DNA from: Azorinus chamasolen | Lineage: Eukaryota > Mollusca > Bivalvia > Cardiida > Solecurtidae | Assembly: GCA_963576725.1 (NCBI GenBank) | Contig: OY755251.1 | Span: 37,020,862-37,084,861 of the forward strand | Direction: 5' to 3' | DNA: 64,000 bases | Shown: positions 1 to 11,800 of the stretch, piece after piece | How positions within the stretch are numbered: the first letter of the stretch is position 1 | Layout: each line of letters opens with the position of its first letter | Notes under the pieces: model-generated | What the model was told of the DNA's origin: nothing | Database searches by the model: none | The model's input: only the letters and a program-made list of their open reading frames with translations | Program-made: the position numbers and the translations under genes

Positions 1-214
1 TGCCATTTAATGCCCATGCAAACCAGAGTAGAAGCAGACCAAACAGCTCCTGAAGGTGTCATCTAATCTGGGTCTACTCTGTCTGCTTATAGAATTATAC
101 AGAGCTGATTCTACAGATTCTGCCTTAGCCAGCATAGGCTCATGTGCCGGATGAAAATTCATCTAATTAATACTTATGATTCATCATTTCTTCAATGAAT
201 ATTCAATAAGTAAA
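1..214 (-). mobile_element. MITE A1, cut by window edge
   Basis: Reverse-orientation A1 copy. The palindrome arms are visible at 12-105, and the copy ends with the degraded TGAATATTCAATAAGTAAA end. The left terminus lies outside the window. Confidence 0.65.
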
Positions 215-324
215 ATTCTCTGGCAAGACACTGCTTCAAACAGTCAGTTGCTATGGCAATAAAGAACCATAGACCTTTTCATACTTGATAGACACACAAT
301 TGCTGAGCAACAGATAATTGTGCA

Positions 325-475
325 TACTCAAATACTAATAGTGTTTTTTCTCCACCAAACCTTATATTGTGACCACTCTTTAGAATCGCCTTGAAGAGAA
401 AATTCTGAAGAGTCATCATAACACAGGGTTTGGTGGAGAAATTAATAATTTATTGAAAATGTTTCAATTTACAGA
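325..475. mobile_element. MITE H, degenerate
   Basis: The CCACCAAACCTTATATTGTG arm and its partner ACACAGGGTTTGGTGGAGAA face each other around a decayed centre. The outer ends are not clear. Confidence 0.6.
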
Positions 476-504
476 ATATAATATAATAAGATATTATCTT
501 AACT

Positions 505-730
505 GGACCTCTGAACTTGCATACATAATTGACCCAGACAAGACAACTCCTGCAACAATTGTCTGATCAGGGTCTCTAGTGTTCGCTTTATGAAATAATT
601 ATAGATCTGATTCTACAGTTTCTGCCACAACAAAATATTCCATTGTTCATAAAGACAGTATAAAATTGATCGAATTAATATTCATGCTGTCATCATTTCT
701 TACATACATATTCATTAAGTAAAGGGTTAA
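505..730 (-). mobile_element. MITE A1
   Basis: The right end AAGTAAAGGGTTAA is intact. The left TTAA end is lost, and the central palindrome is decayed. Confidence 0.65.
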
Positions 731-807
731 CAAATATCTCTCATCAACATATTCACTAAAATCTCAAAGTAAGTAAACACCTACAGTATATGTTAAGTAA
801 AACCTGT

Positions 808-1051
808 TTAACCCTTTCCCTGTTCTATGTTTAGTACAAATTTCAATACCTGAATATTCATGGACAACTTAGTTATAACGAAATATGGAAGATAACACTG
901 TAGCCATTTTAGAAAGTAAAGAAACAGATCTTTCAAATTCCATAAGCAAACTGAGTAGACCCAGATCAGACGGCTCCTCTAGGAGCAGTCTGATCTGGAT
1001 CTACTCTGTTTGCAAATGGGCAAAACGCATTTATATGAAGGAAAGAGTTAA
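808..1051 (+). mobile_element. MITE A2, intact ends
   Basis: TTAACCCTTTCCCTGTTC at the left and GGAAAGAGTTAA at the right. The near-perfect palindrome around CAGACGGCTCC lies at 960-1015. Confidence 0.8.
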
Positions 1052-1097
1052 GTAAAACCTGTTTAAAGAGACCACTTACTAATTGAACACAAGAGTC

Positions 1098-1313
1098 TTA
1101 ACCTTTACTCCATATATAAACCTTTGCAGAGTAGACCAATAGTAGACCATCTGATCAGGCTCTGCTGTTTGTTAATGGAATACTTTCATCTAATTCTACA
1201 ATTTCTGCCATGCCCTAAATTTCCAGTGTTCACAAGCCATTATAATACATTATTTGATAAGTATTCATGATGACAGAATTTCTTACATGAATATTCATGG
1301 AGCAAAGGGTAAA
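1098..1313 (-). mobile_element. MITE A1
   Basis: TTAACCTTTACTCCAT left end. The palindrome is shortened to one arm plus remnants, and the right end is decayed to AGCAAAGGGTAAAA. Confidence 0.65.
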
Positions 1314-1343
1314 ACAACCACATACTAATTAAATGCATGAGTC

Positions 1344-1572
1344 TTAACCCCTTCCCTCATTGGCTATTTTTCTATCCTACCTCTTTGAATATATCTACCG
1401 AAAAGGAGCATTTACTAGAGAAAAGGACAATTTTAGAATTGTGTAGTTTTGAAACCATTGTGATAAATGGAGCATTTGCTCCATTGGAGCAAATGCTCTA
1501 TTTATCACAATGGTTTCAAAAAGTGACTATTTTAGAGGCGTCACATGGCGTCAATATGCTAGAATGGTTTAA
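1344..1572 (+). mobile_element. MITE B
   Basis: Left TTAACCCCTTCCCTCATTGG. The palindrome GGAGCATTTGCTCC with flanking AACCATTGTGATAAAT arms is intact. The right end is decayed to GGTTTAAA. Confidence 0.8.
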
Positions 1573-1609
1573 AGGCAGATGCTATTAGATACACCTCCAC
1601 CCAGTGCTC

Positions 1610-1745
1610 CCTAATTAGACAGCGATTGCTGCCAGTTTAAAGCAGAGCTAAAGTAATGCAGAGGGAGCCTATGTGAGTTTTTTTCTGCATTACTTTTGTC
1701 CTGCATTAAGCCTCCATCTGTCTTAATGACCCAGAATTAAGACTT
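1610..1745. mobile_element. MITE T core, degenerate
   Basis: Facing AAAGTAATGCAGA and TCTGCATTACTTT arms with CCTGCATTAAG, as in the T family. The CAGTAAAACC ends are not seen. Confidence 0.5.
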
Positions 1746-1987
1746 GCATGTATTTTTAAAAGCCATTTGACAGATTTTCTCTGTACTGTTACAGACATTT
1801 GCTAAGCAAGTTAAAAGTAGACTAATTATGAATTAAAATTTTCTCTACACTGATATTCTTTCTACAATACCTCAATCTACACATACAAATCGGAATTAAG
1901 TCTTTACTCACAGCTGAGTGTAAAATTATCCCTCATCGTGGATTCTTGAGAAAGAGAACTACATGTACACAGAGATTAAAGATGCCA

Positions 1988-2188
1988 TAACCCTTTACCT
2001 GATAAACTATTAATGCAAATAATACTGACATCATCAATATCTATTAGCAGTTTTGCCGAGTGTAGATCTGATTCTACAGTTTCTGCTTCAAGAAATCCTG
2101 TGTACATATGCCATTACAGAAAATCAGCTAAAGTTTATTTATGATGACATAATTTTTTACATAAATATTAAACTGGGAAAGGGTTTAA
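1988..2188 (-). mobile_element. MITE A1 chimera without palindrome
   Basis: The left portion reads as a plus-orientation end (ACCTGATAAAC...AATGACATCATC) and then switches to the reverse body (GATCTGATTCTACAGTTTCTGC) and GGGTTTAA end. The palindromic centre is missing, so this looks like an internal recombination product. Confidence 0.55.
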
Positions 2189-2229
2189 TTTATAGTGTAA
2201 ACCCTGCACAGCCCAAACAACGTTTTAGA

Positions 2230-2669
2230 AAACAGTTTGACACATTTGAATGATTCATGAAGTGAAAGGGACATATAAAAATATTTAAGGGTCATGTTTG
2301 TAATCTATTATTTTTTTTAATAACAAAGCAAAAAAAGTAAGAGTACTGGGACCCATTTTGAGATAGATCATACGACAGAAATTTGTTGTACATTCTAACG
2401 ATCGCAACATCGAGTTACAACATACAGATAATTTAGCCTGTTTTGTTGCATGAAAGAATGTACAATAATTTCGGGCATTTGAGCACTAAAATTGTCGTAC
2501 AATAATAATATTGGTAATACATATATGATCTTTCACAATACTGACCACAGGGCTATTGACCACAGGGCTATTGGCTAATCAAAGCAAGCTATTCATATTG
2601 TGAGTAAACCATGCAAAGTTACTGTATCCTCCAAAAAGGCTGTTAGAACTTTGTAAGTCTATTCCTAAG
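2230..2669. other. No gene or named repeat seen
   Basis: AT-rich spacer without a recognisable coding signal. It contains a small GACCACAGGGCTATTG direct duplication near 2545-2575. Confidence 0.5.
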
Positions 2670-2731
2670 TAAGGTTTGTTTAACCTTTTACTCCATGAAT
2701 ATTCATGTAAGAAATAATGACATCATGAATA

Positions 2732-2960
2732 TTAACCCATTCCCTAACAGGTTGTTTTTAGATCCAACCTCTTTGAATAAATCTACCGAAAAGGAGCATT
2801 AACTGGAGAAAAGGAATTTTTTTAAAATATTGTATTTTGAAACCATTGTGATAAAAAGAGCATTTGCTCCTAAGGAGCAAATGCTCTATTTATCACAGTG
2901 GTTTAAAAAAGTGACTTTTACAGAGGCATAGAAAGGCGTATTTATGGAGGAAACAGTTAA
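2732..2960 (+). mobile_element. MITE B nested in A1
   Basis: Sits exactly at the internal TTAA of A1. Its right TTAA (2957-2960) is shared with the next element. The B palindrome is intact. Confidence 0.85.
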
Positions 2961-3204
2961 CCCTTTCCCTCATATAAACGTGTTTTCACGCATTTGCAAA
3001 CAGAGTAGACCCAGATCATAGGCTCCTACAGGAGCCGTCTGATCAGGGTATGCTCTGTTTGCTATTAGACTTTGATAGATCTGTTTCTTTACTTTCTAAA
3101 ATTGCTACAGTGTTCCACATTCCATAATTAATTATAATTATTTTGTCCATGGATATGCAGTAGGTATCAAAATTTGGAATAAACACAGAACCAAAAAGGG
3201 TTAA
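2957..3204 (-). mobile_element. MITE A2 nested in A1
   Basis: Begins on the TTAA that ends the preceding B copy and finishes AAAAAGGGTTAA. The palindrome is at 3000-3062. Confidence 0.85.
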
Positions 3205-3538
3205 ATAGATTGTTATAATAGCACATGGACAGGATTTTTTTGCCATGGCAGAAACTGTAAAATCATATCTATATCATACCATATAAAGCAAACAGAGCAG
3301 ACCGTGATCAGACAACTCCGTCTAGAAACCGTCTGATCAGGGTCTACTCCGTTTGCAAAGGCATCGAAAGGCATATTTATGGAGTAAAGGGATAATTGAC
3401 CAGCAGTGTCACATGTTTAGAAAAAGCAAGTAGTGAAGAAATATTATAATGTGAAACCTCTGGCCGGAGTCTCAACCTGTCTGCATCTGTAGGTGTCAAT
3501 GCAACACCTCTAAAGTTACAACTAGGAGTATGAGTCTC

Positions 3539-3754
3539 TTAACCCTTTCCTCCATAAATACACCTTTCTACGCCTTTGTAATAAACACTTCTTGAAACCA
3601 TTGTGATAAATACAGCATTTGCTCCTATTGGAGCAAATGCTCTATTTATAACAATGGTTTCAAACTACAAAATTCTAAAATTTTCCTTTTCTTTAGTAAA
3701 TGCTCCTTTTGGGTAGATTCATCACTAAAAATAGCCTATGGAGGAAAAGGTTAA
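3539..3754 (-). mobile_element. MITE B
   Basis: TTAACCCTTTCCTCCATAAA at the left and GGAGGAAAAGGTTAA at the right. Palindrome with a 2-base TT centre. Confidence 0.85.
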
Positions 3755-3841
3755 GCATAAAACAACTTCGGGTTTGCACTGTTTGTCATTCAAACTCCTC
3801 TCACAAATCATAAACCTTTCATACTTAATGGACTCTACCAT

Positions 3842-4080
3842 TTAACCCTTTCCCTGTTGAATATTCATGTAGGAAATAATGACATCATGAATATTAATTA
3901 GAATTAATTTTTATGATAGCATATGAGCATAGGACATTTTGGTGCAGGCAAAAACTGCAGATTTGGCTCTATATATATTATACCATAAGCAAACTGAGCA
4001 GACCCTGATCAGATGGCCATCTGATCTGGGCCTACTTTGTTTGCAAAGGTATGAAAAGGCGTTTATATGAAGGAAAGGAA
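3842..4080 (+). mobile_element. MITE A1
   Basis: Left TTAACCCTTTCCCTGTTGAA. Palindrome arms are shortened around GGCCATCTGATC. The right end is decayed. Confidence 0.75.
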
Positions 4081-4212
4081 AACTTTTCCACTTTAAATAT
4101 TAATCAGGATAAAGGTTACATCATTTCAGTCCGAGTCTACACTGCTGGCATAATACAGTAAATCTCTAACCTAACCAGCAATAATGACAAATATAACTTA
4201 TCATCATTTTCA

Positions 4213-4642
4213 TTAACCCTTTCATTAACTCATTCCCTCCTAGGCTATTTTAGACCGAACCTCTTTGAGTAAGTCTACCGAAAAGGAGCATTAACCATAG
4301 AAAAGGAGAATAGCTTTAAAACCATTGTGATAAATAGAGCATTTGCTCCATAGGAGCAAATGCTCTATTTATCACAATGGTTTCAAAAATGACTCTTTAC
4401 AGAGGCCTAAAAATGCGTCAGTAGGAGAGAATGGGTTTATCAATAGTCATGCAAGAAATAACGACAACTTGAATATTCATTAGCTGAATTTTAATAATGT
4501 AAAAACCGTAGAACCAGATCTATATATTTTCATAAGCAAACATAGCAGAGCCTGATCAGATGGTTCCCACAGGAGCCATCTGATTTTGGTTTACTCTGTT
4601 TGTAAATGTGTGAAAAAGTATTTATGTGACGGAAAGGGTTAA
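4213..4642 (+). mobile_element. MITE A1 split by nested B
   Basis: The left fragment is only TTAACCCTTTCATTAA (4213-4228). The body resumes at 4436 and ends GGAAAGGGTTAA. Confidence 0.75.
4225..4439 (+). mobile_element. MITE B nested in A1
   Basis: Inserted at a TTAA close to the left terminus of A1. The right end is mutated to GGGTTTA. Perfect palindrome around CCATAGG. Confidence 0.8.
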
Positions 4643-4683
4643 GTGCAATTTGATGTTTTTAATTAGACAAGAATTTTAACACT

Positions 4684-4818
4684 GTACAACCTCTCTATAC
4701 CAACCACATAAATAGGGGTTTTCTGCATTACTTTTGTTCTGCAGTAAGCAGCCACCTGCTTTTAGTGATATTCATGTTAGTTCATTAAGTGGTTGTAATA
4801 CAGAGGTTCTGCTATACA
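4684..4818. mobile_element. MITE T, arm deleted
   Basis: Ends ACTGTACAACCTCTCTATA and GTTCTGCTATACAG. Only one TGCATTACTTTTGTTCTGCA arm remains. Confidence 0.55.
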
Positions 4819-4819
4819 G

Positions 4820-5069
4820 TTTAAACCTTTCCCTGTTGAATATTCATGTAAGAAATAATGACATCATGCATATTTATTAGCTAATTTTTATAATGGCATA
4901 TATACACAGAATATTTTGTTGTTGGTAGAAACTGTAGTCAGATCTATTATAATTTCCTGGGCAAACAGAGCAGACCCTGATGAGATGCTCCTACAGGAGC
5001 CGCCCAATCAGGGTCTACTCTGTTTGCTAAGGCGTGAAAATGCTTTTACATGAAGGAAAGATTTATTAA
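4820..5069 (+). mobile_element. MITE A1
   Basis: Left TTTAAACCTTTCCC. The right TTAA at 5066 is shared with the next B copy. Confidence 0.75.
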
Positions 5070-5271
5070 CTCATTCTCTCCTAGACTATTTTTAGATCCA
5101 ACCTCTTTGAATAAATCAACCGAAAAGGAGCATTTAATAGAGAAAAGAAAAATTTAGAATTGTGTAGTTTTTAAACCATTGTGATATGGCAAATGCTCTA
5201 TTTATCACAATGGTTTCAAAAATGACTTTTAAAGAGGCGTCAAAAGGCGTCAGTAGGGAAGAATGGGTTAA
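5066..5271 (+). mobile_element. MITE B, one palindrome arm shortened
   Basis: Abuts A1 on a single shared TTAA. The left arm of the palindrome is deleted (GTGATATGGCAAATGCTC), and the right end is GAATGGGTTAA. Confidence 0.8.
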
Positions 5272-5423
5272 ATCAAGTGCAAAATCTCAATTACAGCTTA
5301 TACAACCTAATTAAACCTTACTCATGTCCTGTAATAAATAGTCCAGAAGAAAAAGTGTCAACCACTGGGTACGATACAGCCATGATTCTGAGTGACGCGC
5401 ATATCTGAATTTGGAGGCTTCTA

Positions 5424-5664
5424 TTAATCCTTTACACCATAGAGGCATCTTTAAACACCGTTGCAAATGAAGTAGACCCTAATCAGATTGCTTCAACACA
5501 CGCCATCTGGCAGGGGTCAGCTCTGTCTGTTTATGATATAAAAATTATCTGATTTTACAATTTCTGCCATGGCCAAACATTTCTCCGTTCATATGCCATC
5601 ATAAAAATTCTGCTAATTAATATTCATTATTTTCTTACATAAATATTCACGGAGTAAAGGAATA
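5424..5664 (-). mobile_element. MITE A1, degraded
   Basis: Reverse copy with a decayed palindrome. The right end reads ATTCACGGAGTAAAGG. It lies just beyond the DCUN1D1 stop codon, within or next to the 3' UTR. Confidence 0.65.
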
Positions 5665-5787
5665 AGGAACATCCAATTGTCACAATCATCAATTTGTATA
5701 AAAAGCGGCAGGCATTCACTCGGTACAGTCTAGTGTTTGCGGCTACTCATTCCATGTTAATATCTACACACTACGGAAAGCTCTGTG

Positions 5788-5864
5788 TTATACTGTCGTA
5801 CTCTTGGGCTGAAGTTGAGGTCGGGCATACTCTACAAATTCATCAATTAACACCGGCCATGCTC
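5788..5864 (-). CDS. DCUN1D1: DCUN1D1 exon 7 (terminal coding exon)
   Basis: Preceded by the acceptor TTTCAG. It completes the Gly codon begun in exon 6, then reads [16 protein letters not shown] and ends KSTTV-TAA. The second acidic residue of the conserved VLIDxF motif is Glu here. Confidence 0.93.
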
Positions 5865-8800
5865 CTGAAAGAGAAGGTAGAAATAGTCTCAGTCACATGC
5901 ATACTTCTGCCATTAAAAATCTATGGCAGTCCCCAATCATGCAACTTTGTGAAATTATTTACAGTTGAACTTCGATATCTCAAACTCAGATAACTCGAAC
6001 TTCGGGATAACTTGAAATAAAACTTTGGTCTTTCCAAAATTTATAATACAGAATTGTTCTAAAAGGTATCACTACACATATCTAGAATCAAAAGTGACAG
6101 CTTAATGCAGGTCGAAAGTAATGCTGAAACTACATTAATCTGTGAAGCTGAGAAATTGTTCAGATTAGAAATTGGATGACTCAAACTTCTGTTATCTCGA
6201 AGTAGTTTATACAGTCCCTTGAAGTTTGAGATATTGTCCCTTGAAGTTTGAGATATTGAAGTTCAACTGCTTACCATCTTACTGTGAGGTATGTTAGCTA
6301 TTCCCTCTGCAAATCTTGCCGAAATCTTGACCCATTTCCTCATAGGATATTTTTAGACCCAATCTTTTTTAATAAATCTAATGAAAAGGAGCATTTACTA
6401 GAGAAAAAGAAAATCTCAGCATTGTGTAGTATTGAAACCATTGTGATAAATATAGCATTTGATCCTATGGAGCAAATGCTATATTTATCACAATTATTTC
6501 AAAAATGACTCTATCTATGGAGGAAAGGGTTAAATGTACAGCAAAAACCCACTAAACAGGAATTCTAGTAGAGAAGAATTTAGATACTTTTAGGCAGGTG
6601 ACTGCTTAATGCAGGATGAAAGATGAGCTTTTTGCATGACTTTCACTCTTCATTAAGCTGCCACTTGTCTCCAAGACAGATATTTACACTAAATTTATTG
6701 TCCCGTTTAGAGGGGCTTTACTGTAAATACGTTTATCTAAGATTATGCTACTTTTAATACAGTATTTATTTTCCATTGAATCCATTTATTGGTGTATTTT
6801 TATTCCAGCTAATAAAATGTTTAAAATTCTCACATATCTTTCCACCAGATACATCAAGATATGATAGGCATTCAGGAATTGTAAGAGGATTCCTGATTAG
6901 TATCATGGAGGAACTAGAAATGTGTCAATGGATTGGAACACCAATGCAGCCAATGAGATCTGTACCTCTGACCTAGTAGCCAAGGCATTGCACACAAAAC
7001 ACTCTGCATATGGTGATATTTTCTGCCAAATTATTCTGCAATTCCACCATGCATTTAACAAAGCTATGGCCCGGACACAAAATTGGTAAAATACAAGAAA
7101 CAGAGGACATACAATAAACCCCTCTCATGCTAAGCCCAACCTGCAAACATCTTGGATCCAGATGAGACGCCAATTAACATGGCATGTAACAGGATCCAAG
7201 TTGTTTGACACTCGGTCAACAGTTTCATAAGCACTTGAAATAACTTGTACCAGGTCATGGTTTTCTCAGCATGAAACAAGAATGCAAACAGTGTACAAAT
7301 ATAGTACACAAACTAGCTGCAGCATATGCACACACAGCCAGGGGTAATACTATGTCATTGTCATCATCATGAAAGGGGCACAACAATGAAAGTAAATACC
7401 TAGACCAAGATTAATCAATACAACCAGAAAAGCAGCTTCTGATTTTTGCCTTATTTGCAATGACAGCGGCCAATTCTGTTTATACTTTAACATACAATGT
7501 TGAATACAGTAGTTAAATGTCCAATACTATCTTGTTAGCCATTTGAATACTAAATTTTCGAAGTGGAATGTTTCACTATTGTTTAACCAGAGTTTAAGAT
7601 AAGATGCGAAAATTAGAATATTTAAGAATAGCTCCTTTATTTCTCCACCAAATCCTTTACTGTGAAACAATTCTAAAGAGTGGTCACAAATAGTATTATT
7701 GGATCATAGAATGGCAAATAGCGCAGCCTCTGAATAGTGGGGTCCTCTGAGATCTCTGGTCTAGATCCACCTTGTACTCTTGTTTGCTTAACATTTTATT
7801 CCATGAATATACATGTAAGAAATAATGACATCATAAATATTATAACAGCTCATGGACAAAGGAAGTTTTGGTCATGGCAGAAACTAGAATCATATCTATA
7901 TTATACCATATGCAAACAGAGCAGACCCTGATCAGATGGCTCCTATAGGATCTGTCTGATCTGGATCTACTCTGTTTGCAATTGCTTATTTATTGAGTAA
8001 AGGAGTAAGGGAATTATACAGAATTGATTATGCAGTTTCTGCTTAGTGCTATGATCAAAACTTCATGTGTCCATAATACAAAAATAACCTTATTAATATT
8101 CATGATGTCATTATTTCCTACATGAATATTCATGAGGTGAAGAGTTACTGTGGATAATAAGACACTGCTGATGCTGCCATATTTTGTAGCCCATGTTTGT
8201 TAAGGCTCTTTAGTTCTTACCTTCTTCATCGTAATTTGTCATATCTTCATTTATCATGTTGCAAAAATCTAACAATAAATTCCAAGTGTCCTTGGGTATA
8301 GACCTTTTGTGGTGCTCCTGTAAAAATAAAAGAAGTCATAAATCATCAAATTGTAGCTTATTTTCAATGGTGTAATTTTTTATGTGTAGTTCGGCTTAAC
8401 CCTTTACTCCAACGATACATATTTTAACTCTTTCCCTCATGTAAACTAAACGCCTTTTCATGAATTTGCAAACAGAGTAGAACCAGATCAGATGGCTCCT
8501 ATAGGAGCCATCTGATCAGGGTCTCCTCTATGATATAGATCTGATTCTATGTAGTTTTGTCAAAGCATAAAATCTCACTTGAAAAGTTTACATTATAAAA
8601 ATTCAGCTAATAGATATTCACAATTTCATTGTTTCTTACATGAGCCTTAAACTGGAGAAGGGTCAATGCCTTTGCAAACAGAGTAGACCTGTAGACCTCA
8701 TTATTCTACACGACTTAAATATCCCATGGCCGCACACTATTATAAAAAAATTTTTTTTAATTAATATTTATGAAGAGAAGGGTTAATAATGACAGAATTC

Positions 8801-11800
8801 CTCCATAAAACGTTTGCAGAAGAAAAATGGCCGTAACACATTTACACAGTTTATGGAATAAATGTAGGTGTACATGTAACTGTATAAACAGTTTTATTTT
8901 CATAGTATATATCATGTAAGAAATGTTAGTAGAACATGCCTATAGTCACAGACACCATATAATGAATAAATATGGATGGATATAAGAGTAGGTGGTTGCT
9001 TAATGCAGGATGAAAGTAATGCAGAAAGCAAAGAGTTTTCTGCATAACTTTCATCCTGCATTAAGCTACCACCTGTCTAAATACCCCAGAATTAGACATA
9101 TTTTTAACCCTTTACTCCATGAGAGATGATTAATTAAAACATCCAAATGTTGCCAAAGGAGAAACTGTAGAATCAGTTATATTATTTCATATTAAGCAAA
9201 CAGAGTAGACCCAGATCAGACGGCTCCTACTGGAGCCATTTGATCTGGGTCTACTCTGTTTGCAAAGGTTTAGAAAGGCGTATTTATGGAGTAAAGGGTT
9301 AATGGTCACTGTAAACAGGTTTTACTGTACTTTCAATAAACGTTTATTGTTTGTTCTTGGCATGATATAAATACATACCAAAATTGACTTTAGTTTAAAT
9401 ACTTTATTAACTGTTTAACTCATGAATATTCATGTGAAAATAATGACAACATGAATACTTTTAGCAGGAGTTAAAATGTTTTTGCCATGGCAGAAACTTT
9501 AGAATCGTTCTATAAATTTCTTCAAGAAAACAGCAGACCCTGACCAGACAGGGTCTGCTCTGTTTGCTTATGACAGTCATGTGATGTAGGTCAGATTTCA
9601 CAATTTGCTAAAGCAAAGAATTTCCTTGAAAATTTTACAACATAAAAATTCAGCTAATAAATATTCATGATGTCATAATTTCTTACCTGAATATTGAACA
9701 GGTAAAGGGTTAAATGATATACGGTACTTCTTGTAGTGCACATAAATTACTATACAGAATAGAATATATATTTAAGAATACCTGTAGAAATTGGCTCCAG
9801 AGATTTAAAAATCTGAATCTCCCACTAAGTACTATATTCCAGTATGCGATAGCCATGTCTAAATCTGAAAAGGAAGTTGATTCGTCTGAGCTATTGACAT
9901 ATCGGGTATAAATAAAGTACAAACAGTAAATATCAACATAAATCATCGAATGTTTCGGCCCTAATGGGCCATTTATTTTATAATAGCACATGGACACATA
10001 CAGTAAAACCCTGCTAATGCGACCACCTAAAAGATGTATAATTCTGGGTACTATATGCAGATGGTACCTTAATGCAGGACAAAAGTAATGCAGAAAGCTC
10101 CTCTAGGAGCTTTCTGCATTACCTTTGTCCTGCATTAAGCAACCACCTGCTTATAAAGGCAGGCATGTGTATTCATTAAGTGGTCGCATTAGCGGGGTTT
10201 TACTGTACATGTAAATTGTTGGCCATGGAAGAAACTGCAGAATCATATCTATATTACCTGATAGACAAACTGTTTGATACCTTGGCAAACACAGTAGACA
10301 CAATTCAGATGGCTCCTGTGGAATCCATCTGATCAAGGCCTGCTCTGTCTATGTATAATATAGATCCGATTATAATACACTTTCTGTCAAGATCAAACAT
10401 TCCCTTTTTCATGACGACATTATAAAAATTCAGCTTATAATATAAAAATACAATTTTGTTTATATTTTTCTTTGAAAAGGACCACATAAGGCCCAAATAA
10501 TTTAACAATATATGCAATATTCATTTACACTGCAGTAAAAATTCAGTTGATGCAAAACACTATACGAGTGTACATGCCAAGTATAAAGTCCCTATCCGTA
10601 AAAGTTTGAAAGTTACGGCTGAGATTAAAGTATTGGACAAACAAACAGGCCAGAAACAATATGCTCCACATACATTTACCTTTGTCTTAGATGCATTAAA
10701 AAATCTTCCATCCAATATTTTGTGAATTGGTCTCTAAACAGTCAATAAAGTTTTAAAAATCTCATTTTTGTCCAGGTTATAAAGAAAGTTTTTTCCCCTT
10801 ATTTACCAGTAAAAGGACTGAAAATGTACAATGCACTGTATTAACAATTGCTAATATGAATATTGGCAACATCCAATTACAACCAGCACTTGTTACTCCA
10901 GTAATTTCGACATGTAGCAGAAAATCTCCAAAACAGAATTACATGTATTTGATTTTTATTTCCCGTTTTAGAATTGCAAATTCGGTTTCCAGCTCTGGAA
11001 ATCATTTTCTGTTAACTCTTTCCTCCATAAATACGTCTTTCTATGCCTCTGTAATAACCACTTCTTGAAACCATTGTGATAATAGGAGCAAATGCTCTAT
11101 TTATCACAATGGTTTCAAACTACAAAATTCTAAAATTTTACTTTTCTCTAGTACATGCTCATTTTGGGTAGATTCATTCAAAGAGGTTGGGTCTAAAAAT
11201 AGCCTATGGAGGAAAATAGCCTATGGAGGAAAGGGTCAACAGATGTCTCTTTGTCCTTGATCATAACTATATCATGCTGTTTTGGAAACAAAAAACAACA
11301 CTTAAAAATGAAACTAAGAAAGCGAAAGAGTAAAGACAAAAAGAAAAGTTCTAAAAACCAGCTGATCCTGTCAGATATACTCACCTAGACCTTTTTGCCC
11401 TGGGTTTTTAGCATAATTAAATGTAAACTGGTAGAAATCTTTAAACTTTTGTGCATCTCTGATCTCTTGTTCTAAACTGGCACATTTCTGTTTGAGCTTT
11501 TCTGGGGTATCACATCTGAAATCAACGAAAGAGTAGATTATTTAACTCTTTACTCCACGGAAATTCACATCAGAAATAATGACATCATGAATATTAATCA
11601 GACAATGCTTACAATGTCAAAAAGAACACAGCAAACTTTTGCCATGGCAGAAACTCTAGAGACTAGAATCAGTTCTATAAGTATATGATTCCATAAGCAG
11701 ACAGAGCAGGCTCTGATCAGACAGCTCCTACTAGAGACATCTGATCTGTGTCTTATCTATTTGCAAAGACATTAAATTTAAAAGGCATCTCTATGGAGTA

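Larger units (their letters stand above)
2670..3394 (+). mobile_element. MITE A1 split by nested B and A2
   Basis: The A1 left portion (2670-2735, ends CATCATGAATATTAA) and right portion (3201-3394, resumes TTGTTATAATAGCACATGG) are separated by a B copy and an A2 copy. Removing both restores one continuous A1 of about 260 bp. Confidence 0.8.
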
